This document shows positions 5,698-10,531 of a stretch of 10,531 bases of DNA, one piece after another. The translations under genes were made by a program, and so were the position numbers. The stretch covers positions 1 to 10,531 of the forward strand of contig CAJONL010000141.1 in the NCBI GenBank assembly GCA_905235875.1, written 5' to 3'. Origin of the DNA: an uncultured Bacilli bacterium (GTDB taxonomy: Bacteria > Bacillota_I > Bacilli_A > RF39 > UBA660). The notes below the pieces were generated by a model. It did no database searches. It was not told the DNA's origin and saw only the letters and a list, made by a program, of their open reading frames with translations. Positions within the stretch are counted from its first letter, which is position 1. Each line of letters starts with the position of its first letter.

Positions 5698-6702
5698 ATG
5701 AACAAATTTTTAAAAGTTTTTATGGTTTTATCAATACCTTTACTTCTTGTGGGGTGTGGAAAGGTTGCAACGCTTAAGAATGGTGAACAAAAGATTGCCG
5801 AAATCAAAGGAAAGGCTTTTTCAGCTAATAATTTATATGATTTAATGCTTGAAAAATACGGTGCAGAAAAGTTTATTGAACTTGTAGATACTGCTATTTA
5901 TGATGAAATGTATAAAAATAATAGTGATGACGAAAATGAATACATTAAATCACAAATAAAAGATATTAAAGATTCTGCAGAAAAGAATAAAACTTCATTC
6001 GAAGAAACTATTAAGTATTATGGCTTTGACGATGAGAAAAGTTTAAAAGAATACTTACTATTAAATTATCGCCGTGATCAAGCAGTAAATGATTATGTAG
6101 GAAAAAAATTAACTGATGAAGAAATTAATGATTATTATGAATCAAATATATATGGAGATATTAAAGCAAGGCATATTTTAATCAGTACTAACGAAAAAGA
6201 TGGAGATTCTGATAAAGTTAAAAAAGAAAAAGATGAAAAAGCAAAGAAAACTGCTACTGAAGTTTTGGAGAAAGTAAAAAAAGGTGAAAAATTTGCTGAT
6301 TTAGCTAAAAAATATTCAACAGATCCTGGAACTAAAGACAAAGGTGGAGATTTAGGATTCTTCTCTTATGGAGATATGGTTGAAGAATTTGATAAAGCAG
6401 CTTTTGCTCTTAAAAAAGGTGAATATACTAAAGAATTAGTTAAAACTACTTATGGATATCATATTATCTTAAAAGAAGATGAAAAAGCTAAACCTAAACT
6501 AAAAGATGTTAAATCTAAGATTGTAACTGAACTAACTAAAAATAAACTTAGCGAAGATACTACTTTAAAATACACTACACTTGATGAAATAAGAAAAGAT
6601 AAAGGTTTAAAATTTGAAGATGATAAACTAAGAAAACAATACAATGCTTATGTTGATAAACAAATATCACAAGCTAAACAAAGCGCTACAAGCAGTAATT
6701 AA
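5698..6702 (+). CDS. prsA: PrsA-like lipoprotein foldase (parvulin peptidyl-prolyl isomerase)
   Basis: PrsA is an extracytoplasmic lipoprotein that helps secreted proteins fold after Sec export, with cis-trans prolyl isomerase activity. The 334 residues start with a basic n-region, a hydrophobic core and a lipobox LVGC with the lipidated Cys at position 20. A SurA_N-like helical region follows (about 35-150), then the parvulin domain (about 153-259) with the family blocks IKARHILIS, FADLAKKYSTDPGTKDKGGDLGFF, and YGYHIILK; the last is the usual closing strand. The C-terminal tail is helical and charged, ending in a polar QSATSSN. Length fits the family (about 280-340). The gene is transcribed alone between a promoter and a terminator shared with recX. 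Clients could include the sortase-type surface protein at the right edge; that is inference. Confidence 0.93.
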   Translation: MNKFLKVFMVLSIPLLLVGCGKVATLKNGEQKIAEIKGKAFSANNLYDLMLEKYGAEKFIELVDTAIYDEMYKNNSDDENEYIKSQIKDIKDSAEKNKTSFEETIKYYGFDDEKSLKEYLLLNYRRDQAVNDYVGKKLTDEEINDYYESNIYGDIKARHILISTNEKDGDSDKVKKEKDEKAKKTATEVLEKVKKGEKFADLAKKYSTDPGTKDKGGDLGFFSYGDMVEEFDKAAFALKKGEYTKELVKTTYGYHIILKEDEKAKPKLKDVKSKIVTELTKNKLSEDTTLKYTTLDEIRKDKGLKFEDDKLRKQYNAYVDKQISQAKQSATSSN

Positions 6703-6706
6703 TAAT

Positions 6707-6735
6707 AAAAAGACTAGATGGCTTCTAGTCTTTTT
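6707..6735. terminator. Bidirectional terminator between prsA and recX
   Basis: AAAAAGACTAGA (6707-6718) pairs perfectly with TCTAGTCTTTTT (6724-6735) across a five-base loop, with A and T tails on both sides, so it can stop transcription from both directions. The recX stop codon (TAG) is encoded inside one arm, and only four bases separate it from the prsA stop. Confidence 0.88.
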
Positions 6736-7462
6736 TAAATCCTTTACTATATAATTTTTGTTTAATTTTATATTCTAGTTCATTACCTGAATATTTACTT
6801 GAATATTTTTTATAAAGTTTATCATATTCTTTTTGATAAGCTTCTTCATCATTTATTTCTATACTATCTAATACATCTAAGATATATCTTTTTGTAAAAC
6901 CTTTATTAGTCATATCATAAACTATTTTGTTTTTTAAAAAATAACTTGATTTATTACTATTACTTGTTACTGTTTTTTTAATAAGTTTATTTAATTTTTC
7001 TTTTTCTATATCCTTAGTATATACATTTATATTTTTTAAAACTATACTTTTATCTATTCCTTTATTTATTAAATCATTTTTAATTTTTAAAGGACCAATC
7101 ATTTTTAAATGAATACAGTCATGTATATAACTTTTAGAATAAATATCATCATTTATATATTTTTCTTTTTCTAGTCTTTCAATTACAAAATTAATATTTT
7201 TAGATGAATACCCATTCTTTTTTAAAAAATCTATAATTTCTTTTTTAGTTCTAAGTTTATTTTTAATCTGTTTTAAAGAAGCGTAATATGCATCATAAAA
7301 ACTATTCTCACTAACTAATTCTTTTAACTGCTCTTTAGTTATTTCTTTTTTAACAAGTAAATTATTTTTAACAATAACATCTTCATAGATTATATACTTA
7401 TCACTATCTATTATTACTTCATATTTACCATTTTTTATAAATTTATATTTTTCTATTTTCAT
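6725..7462 (-). CDS. recX: RecX family regulator of RecA
   Basis: RecX binds RecA filaments and modulates recombination and the SOS response. The 245-residue protein has a beta-rich N-terminal part (about 1-40, KNGKYEVIIDSDKYIIYEDVIV) like B. subtilis-type RecX, then the helical repeats: the RTKKEIIDFLKKNGYSSKNI block, followed by FVIERLEKEKYINDDIYSKSYI and KMIGPLKIKNDLINKGID. The last two are the conserved family core. Length fits the long Gram-positive form (about 260). The frame runs back to 7501, but ATG 7462 has a GGAGG site four bases before it and is the better start. It follows rpoZ by 19 bases with no terminator or promoter between, so the two are probably cotranscribed. recA is not in the window. 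Confidence 0.88.
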   Translation of the reverse strand: MKIEKYKFIKNGKYEVIIDSDKYIIYEDVIVKNNLLVKKEITKEQLKELVSENSFYDAYYASLKQIKNKLRTKKEIIDFLKKNGYSSKNINFVIERLEKEKYINDDIYSKSYIHDCIHLKMIGPLKIKNDLINKGIDKSIVLKNINVYTKDIEKEKLNKLIKKTVTSNSNKSSYFLKNKIVYDMTNKGFTKRYILDVLDSIEINDEEAYQKEYDKLYKKYSSKYSGNELEYKIKQKLYSKGFKKD

Positions 7463-7481
7463 TATTCCTCCAAAAAAAGAT

Positions 7482-7682
7482 CTAATTCTTTTTAATTTCA
7501 ACTAGATCTTTTTCTACTTCTTCAAGTGCTTTTCCAATAGTTTTTGCTGATTTATACTCACTATCTTTCATTTGTAGATGATGAGTTTCAAGCATTTCGT
7601 TACTTCTTTCTGCTACAATATGTACTAAGCGATACTTAGAATCAACATGTAAAAGTAATTTGTCTATTGATGGATAAATCAT
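7482..7682 (-). CDS. rpoZ: RNA polymerase omega subunit
   Basis: Omega helps assemble RNA polymerase by latching onto the beta' subunit. The 66-residue protein has the family N-terminus MIYPSIDKLL, the SKYRLVHIVAERSNEM segment (15-30, family SKYxLVxxxAxRAR), and the AKTIGKALEEVEKDLV helix near the C-terminus (46-61; family KPVxxALxEI). The frame can be read upstream to 7736, but the ATG at 7682 matches the family and has an AGGGAG site. In many Bacilli rpoZ follows gmk; here it lies between a patatin gene and recX. The central helix is a little unusual in having EMLETHH in place of the common ARQL, which is within family variation. Confidence 0.9.
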   Translation of the reverse strand: MIYPSIDKLLLHVDSKYRLVHIVAERSNEMLETHHLQMKDSEYKSAKTIGKALEEVEKDLVEIKKN

Positions 7683-7706
7683 TTGTATCACACTCCCTAT
7701 TATTAG

Positions 7707-7736
7707 AATATAATAAAGTTTTATATACTGCAACAA
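7707..7736 (-). promoter_or_regulatory. Possible rpoZ-recX promoter
   Basis: -10 TATATT (7712-7707) with -35 TTGTTG (7736-7731) at an 18-base spacing. An alternative pairing is TTGCAG (7733-7728) with TATTCT (7710-7705) at 17 bases. Neither is close to perfect, but the gap from the patatin stop to rpoZ holds no better candidate. Confidence 0.4.
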
Positions 7737-7766
7737 ATCTCTAAAAATTAGACAATAATTTTACAT

Positions 7767-9041
7767 TTATTTTTTTAATTTATCTAAAATATCATTATAA
7801 AATTTATCACTTTTAATATTTAAAGGATATTTTTTAGAGAGAATTATTAAGTATAAAGCTGCGAGAAAATCTTTAGGAAATACTAGCGCAATATTTAAAA
7901 GCTTATTATCAATGATTGAACTTTCTGGGTCTTCTAGATATTTATTATATATGTAACCTATTAGCATTTTTCCTTTTAATTTTTTATCTAATGTTATATA
8001 TTTTAATTCTTTAACTTTTTTAGTAATAATTTTATTAAAAGATTTAATATCATATTTACAAGTTCTATCTAAATCAAATAATGTAGCTAAATACTCAATT
8101 GATGTATTTATTTCATATTCTAAACTAGCACCCTCTTTTATACCAATTAATATTTTTTTATATCTTCTATTTTTTATAATACCAGTAAGTAAAGAATTAT
8201 TATCAGAAAGTAAAAATTTCTTTAATAGTTTTATATAATCATCTTTAATTTTAATATAGTTTTTATTTAAACTACCTTTTTTAAAAGTATATTTATCACC
8301 ATCTAACTTATTATAATGTTTTAACGTATCATAGTAACCTAAAATCATACTATCATGAGAAAAACTTGGGTCAAAATTTATACTAAAATACCCTTTAGTG
8401 GAAGCATTTATATAATCTATTTTCACATCATCTTTTATTTTTTTATTTTTTAGTCCAATTGCTTTAAGATCTACCGCTATTATTTCATCTGCACCCATAT
8501 CAATTGCTAAATTAATAGGCATATTATCATAATAACCACCATCAATATAACTTTCACCATCTATTTTTTTAGGTTCTACTGCAGGAAAGCAAGATGCAGA
8601 AGCAATTATATAAGACAAAAGTTTCCCATTAGGTATTTCCTCTTTAGTTAGCATCTTTGGGGTTCTAGTTTTAAGATTAACAGTAACTAAACCATAATCT
8701 ATTTTTGACTTTCTTATTTTTTTCTCATTTAAAACATCACAAAGAAGTTCTTCTGCTTTATCAAATTTCAAACCTTTATTTAAAACTAATTCTTTTACTG
8801 CCTTAGGAAAATTTTGTGGTTTAGTAAAATCATAATTAAATATTTTAGAATTTTCTGCTTTAAGCCAAAACTTTTTAGCTTTACGATAATCTTTAGATGT
8901 TAAAGCTGCTCCATTTATTGAACCTATAGATGTACCAGTTATGATATGAATCTTTATATGTAGTTTTTTTAATGCTTTATATACACCAATTTGATAAGCT
9001 CCTTTAGCTCCTCCACCTGAAAGTACTAGTGCCCTTTTCAA
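7767..9041 (-). CDS. Patatin-like phospholipase with a C-terminal extension
   Basis: A cytoplasmic patatin-family lipid acyl hydrolase. The N-terminal domain has every active-site element: oxyanion glycines LSGGGAKGAY (7-16), nucleophile motif GTSIG (36-40) with Ser38, the SASCFPAVEP block (148-157) and the catalytic-dyad motif DGG with Asp167. There is no signal peptide. The last 190 or so residues are a Lys/Ile-rich, largely helical extension I cannot assign; single-domain relatives (RssA type) are about 280-300 residues. Start: a GTG at 9050 lies inside the ribosome binding site (AGAGGTGA), so I chose TTG 9041, five bases after it, which also gives the family-like start MKRALVLSGGG. It has its own promoter. 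The substrate is unknown; membrane phospholipid turnover is plausible. Confidence 0.9.
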   Translation of the reverse strand: MKRALVLSGGGAKGAYQIGVYKALKKLHIKIHIITGTSIGSINGAALTSKDYRKAKKFWLKAENSKIFNYDFTKPQNFPKAVKELVLNKGLKFDKAEELLCDVLNEKKIRKSKIDYGLVTVNLKTRTPKMLTKEEIPNGKLLSYIIASASCFPAVEPKKIDGESYIDGGYYDNMPINLAIDMGADEIIAVDLKAIGLKNKKIKDDVKIDYINASTKGYFSINFDPSFSHDSMILGYYDTLKHYNKLDGDKYTFKKGSLNKNYIKIKDDYIKLLKKFLLSDNNSLLTGIIKNRRYKKILIGIKEGASLEYEINTSIEYLATLFDLDRTCKYDIKSFNKIITKKVKELKYITLDKKLKGKMLIGYIYNKYLEDPESSIIDNKLLNIALVFPKDFLAALYLIILSKKYPLNIKSDKFYNDILDKLKK

Positions 9042-9061
9042 ACCAATCACCTCTAGGATTA

Positions 9062-9090
9062 ATTATATCATAAAAAGTATTTATTTAATA
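9062..9090 (-). promoter_or_regulatory. Extended -10 promoter of the patatin gene
   Basis: A perfect TATAAT (9067-9062) extended by TGA gives TGATATAAT. The -35 region, 17 bases upstream (near 9085-9090), is poor, which is common with extended -10 promoters. The predicted start near 9055 leaves a leader of only about 14 bases holding little more than the ribosome binding site. Confidence 0.6.
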
Positions 9091-9112
9091 ATATATATAT
9101 AATTTAAATACT
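9072..9112 (-). terminator. Probable terminator of the NUDIX gene
   Basis: On the minus strand AGTATTTA (9112-9105) pairs with TAAATACT (9083-9076) around a long AT-rich loop that can fold further, followed by TTTT (9075-9072). The NUDIX stop codon is in the first arm. The stem is all A-T apart from one pair, so strength is uncertain. It overlaps the -35 region of the patatin promoter. Confidence 0.5.
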
Positions 9113-9560
9113 ATTTTATTTCATATCCCATTTTCTCTAAAGCAATTACTGTAATATTTGATACCATTTCTTTTTTTAAATCACTTATTTTATAAAAAGA
9201 CGCTCCGAGCGAATCATCATTTTGATCATCAATAATATTATTTTTAATTATACTTCCTGAATATTTATTTATTATGTAGAATACTCCGATATGATTAATT
9301 TTAATTAAATTATTATTCATATTCCAATTTACTACTGTAGAAAAAACATCTTTTAAAGTATAATCTAATATATCAAAACCTGTTTCTTCTTTAAATTCTC
9401 TAACTAGTGCCTTTTCAATTTTTTCACCAAACTCTAGACTTCCACCAGGAAGATCTAAAAGTCCTTTATACGGCCCATTTGCCTTTTTAATTAAAAGTAT
9501 TTCATCACTTTTTATAAATATTCCATATACCCCAAAATGAGTATGTTTTTTATATTCCAT
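9111..9560 (-). CDS. NUDIX hydrolase
   Basis: A 149-residue NUDIX pyrophosphohydrolase. The NUDIX box GX5EX7REUXEEXGU is complete at residues 40-62 (GSLEFGEK... REFKEETGF), with the catalytic and metal-binding Glu55, Glu58 and Glu59 in place. It is preceded by the usual strand-turn with DLPGG (36-40). These enzymes cleave nucleoside diphosphates linked to another group X; the substrate (oxidised nucleotides, sugar nucleotides or others) cannot be read from the sequence. Start ATG 9560 has an AAGGAGA site six bases upstream. It lies between the four-cysteine protein gene and the patatin gene, with a terminator on each side, so it is probably transcribed alone. Confidence 0.92.
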   Translation of the reverse strand: MEYKKHTHFGVYGIFIKSDEILLIKKANGPYKGLLDLPGGSLEFGEKIEKALVREFKEETGFDILDYTLKDVFSTVVNWNMNNNLIKINHIGVFYIINKYSGSIIKNNIIDDQNDDSLGASFYKISDLKKEMVSNITVIALEKMGYEIK

Positions 9561-9575
9561 ATATTATCTCCTTAG

Positions 9576-9595
9576 AAAAAAAATGACCGCAGTCA
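9576..9595 (-). terminator. Compact terminator with a UNCG-type tetraloop
   Basis: On the minus strand TGAC (9595-9592), loop TGCG, GTCA (9587-9584), followed by eight T (9583-9576). The stem is only four pairs, but the C(UGCG)G closing arrangement is a UNCG-class tetraloop, known to be unusually stable. It lies 21 bases after the stop of the four-cysteine gene and just before the NUDIX ribosome binding site. Confidence 0.55.
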
Positions 9596-9625
9596 ATTAT
9601 AATATTATTTTATTATTACTCACAA
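9596..9625 (-). promoter_or_regulatory. Possible NUDIX gene promoter
   Basis: Perfect -10 TATAAT (9601-9596) with -35 TTGTGA (9625-9620) at an 18-base spacer; the -35 falls in the last codons of the preceding gene. The transcript would start inside the terminator hairpin, so transcripts from here could not form it, while readthrough from upstream could. The DNA is AT-rich, so chance is possible. Confidence 0.4.
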
Positions 9626-10170
9626 TCATATTTATCATGTTTTTCAAAATCTAACCAAGCTTTAATATCAAAATTATCATCTTTTTGATATTTTAGTACC
9701 CTATCTAATGACTTTTTACCAGATTCTGATAATTTATCAATTATGAACTCATCTTTTACAGAAACAAATTTTTTCTTGTTATTACATGTAACCTTTTCTT
9801 TAAAATCAATATCTTTACTAGAATTAATATACTCTTCATTCATTTTTAATTCATAACACTTTTTCTCATATTCTTTTTTTATACTATATTTATAATTATT
9901 GATAGTGATATAAGTATCAACAATTTTCTTATCAGAGCTAGTATCTTCTTTTGATTTATTTTTATTATTTTTTAATTTAATTGTATGCTTAATGTATTTA
10001 GTTACAACATCGGTATCTTCATCTTTTTTTATACATGTATACATATTCTTATTCATATTTATTTCTTTTTTTTCTCTATTCTCTTTTTTACTAGAAGTAG
10101 CAGCTATAAGTACTACAATTGATATAATAACTATTCCAACTACTAATAAACCTATTACTTTCTTTTTCAT
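9616..10170 (-). CDS. Membrane-anchored extracytoplasmic protein with four cysteines, unknown function
   Basis: I do not recognise a named family. The 184-residue protein has a basic start (MKKK), one hydrophobic segment (5-24), then a strongly charged Lys/Asp/Glu-rich region. The segment has no lipobox Cys and no obvious AxA cleavage site, so it looks like an uncleaved signal anchor with the rest outside. Four cysteines (46, 105, 129, 183) lie only in the outer part, two of them in similar YTC and VTC settings, suggesting two disulfides. The repeated pattern (TC, then a charged turn, then beta-like strands) suggests a small extracellular beta domain. ATG 10170 has an AGAGGTG site five bases upstream. 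It is flanked by a promoter and a terminator, next to a sortase-anchored protein gene, so a cell-surface role is plausible but unproven. Confidence 0.75.
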   Translation of the reverse strand: MKKKVIGLLVVGIVIISIVVLIAATSSKKENREKKEINMNKNMYTCIKKDEDTDVVTKYIKHTIKLKNNKNKSKEDTSSDKKIVDTYITINNYKYSIKKEYEKKCYELKMNEEYINSSKDIDFKEKVTCNNKKKFVSVKDEFIIDKLSESGKKSLDRVLKYQKDDNFDIKAWLDFEKHDKYDCE

Positions 10171-10219
10171 TTGTACACCTCTATAAATTTTTTATAAATA
10201 ATTACCTATTTATATTTTT

Positions 10220-10248
10220 ATTATATCACTTTATTAATTTAAATAACA
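10220..10248 (-). promoter_or_regulatory. Extended -10 promoter of the four-cysteine protein gene
   Basis: TGATATAAT, with TATAAT at 10225-10220; only weak -35 candidates lie 16-18 bases upstream (10242-10248). The same nine-base element is found at the rimP and patatin promoters. The leader would be about 40 bases, AU-rich, with no clear fold. Confidence 0.55.
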
Positions 10249-10267
10249 CTATCTTTGTTTTTAATAT

Positions 10268-10297
10268 AAAAAAATACAATTAAAAACTAATTGTATT
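10268..10297 (-). terminator. Terminator of the surface-protein gene
   Basis: On the minus strand AATACAATTA (10297-10288) pairs perfectly with TAATTGTATT (10282-10273) across a five-base loop, followed by five more T (10272-10268). The stop codon of the surface-protein gene lies inside the second arm. Confidence 0.75.
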
Positions 10298-10531
10298 CTT
10301 TCTTAATCTAGTTGTACTTCCAACTAATCCACTTAAACTGATTGGTAATAGAATAATATATAACATAATGCTATCACCAGTTTTTGGATTTTTATATTTA
10401 TTTTTTATAATTCTTTTTTCAATTTTCTTTTTCAAGCTTTCTTTTTTTACTTCTTTTTCATGAAATATTATATTTTTTTCATTTTTATACGTTAAATTCA
10501 CTACATGTTTTTCATCATATGGATTAAACCA
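10280..10531 (-). CDS. C-terminal end of a sortase-anchored surface protein (NPKTG signal; 5' end beyond window)
   Basis: The frame is open to the right edge, so only the last 83 residues are visible. An internal GTG at 10501 could be mistaken for the start, but coding continues upstream (WFNPYDEKHV). The end of the protein is a classic three-part cell wall sorting signal: NPKTGD at visible residues 48-53, a hydrophobic stretch (about 55-71), and a short tail with basic RLRK (75-78). NPKTG is an LPXTG-type variant; sortase would cut between Thr and Gly and link the protein to the wall. The region before it is rich in Lys and Glu, like a spacer crossing the wall. Ligand-binding or repeat domains, if any, lie outside the window, so the role is unknown. 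No sortase gene is present here. Confidence 0.82.
   Translation of the reverse strand, partial: WFNPYDEKHVVNLTYKNEKNIIFHEKEVKKESLKKKIEKRIIKNKYKNPKTGDSIMLYIILLPISLSGLVGSTTRLRKNTISF

Noticed and set aside
6135..6341. Antisense open frame within prsA on the minus strand (68 codons)
   Set aside because: It lies wholly inside the well-supported parvulin domain of prsA, is Ser/Phe-rich as expected from the reverse of Lys/Glu-rich coding, and has no ribosome binding site.
6459..6644. Second antisense open frame within prsA (61 codons)
   Set aside because: Same reasons: fully inside prsA, Ser/Leu/Phe-rich mirror of a Lys-rich region, no initiation signal.
7744..7762. AAAATTA/TAATTTT hairpin after the patatin gene as an intrinsic terminator
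   Set aside because: The stem is all A-T, seven pairs, with almost no T run after it, so it is weak; readthrough into rpoZ is possible.
9088..9101. Alternating AT run (ATATATATAT) as a microsatellite or origin-like element
   Set aside because: Too short, no DnaA boxes or iterons nearby, and better explained as the loop of the NUDIX terminator.
9992..10186. Plus-strand open frame opposite the four-cysteine gene (64 codons, hydrophobic)
   Set aside because: Hydrophobic only because it mirrors Lys/Glu-rich coding on the other strand; no ribosome binding site or promoter, whereas the minus-strand gene has both.
1..10531. Mycoplasma-type code with TGA as tryptophan
   Set aside because: All tryptophan codons I checked are TGG and no gene contains in-frame TGA. 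With such low G+C, a reassigned TGA would be the favoured Trp codon and would break the frames.

Overview
The window is very AT-rich (about a quarter G+C by eye), with strong AGGAGG-type ribosome binding sites, sigma-A-like promoters and many short U-tailed terminators. This fits a low-GC Firmicute of the class Bacilli with a compact genome, such as the uncultured gut RF39-type lineages. That placement is inference. A UppP homologue and an NPKTG-type sorting signal imply a peptidoglycan wall, which argues against a true wall-less Mollicute. All tryptophan codons I checked are TGG and no gene reads through TGA, so the standard code applies.

Layout: positions 1-3464 (minus strand) hold the conserved rimP-nusA-ylxR-X-infB operon for transcription elongation, RNA processing and translation initiation. 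It has a clear promoter and an attenuator-like hairpin just before rimP. It departs from the usual form in two ways: RimP is reduced to its N-terminal domain, and the usual ylxQ (L7Ae-like) position holds an unrecognised 118-residue protein. infB runs off the left edge. Upstream, with its own terminator, is a UPF0736/DUF3603-like gene (3517-4146). Divergent from it is uppP (4245-5054, plus strand), the lipid carrier phosphatase of wall synthesis.

Positions 5055-5697 carry no long reading frame but are full: the uppP terminator, a complete tRNA-Arg(ACG) with promoter and terminator, tandem hairpins, and two tiny membrane-protein genes of 25 and 41 codons with excellent ribosome binding sites, one resembling the YjcZ family. 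They diverge from prsA (5698-6702), a lipoprotein parvulin foldase, which converges on recX across a shared bidirectional terminator.

From 6725 to the right edge all genes are on the minus strand: recX, rpoZ (omega), a patatin-like phospholipase, a NUDIX hydrolase, a membrane-anchored four-cysteine protein of unknown role, and the C-terminal end of a sortase-anchored surface protein cut by the window edge. Most junctions here pack a terminator directly against the next promoter, so these genes are probably transcribed mainly as single units, except rpoZ-recX.

Most of the window is ordinary housekeeping. I see no defence system, mobile element or CRISPR. The points most worth a second look are the truncated RimP, the replaced ylxQ slot, the tiny membrane-protein pair and the rimP leader hairpin.
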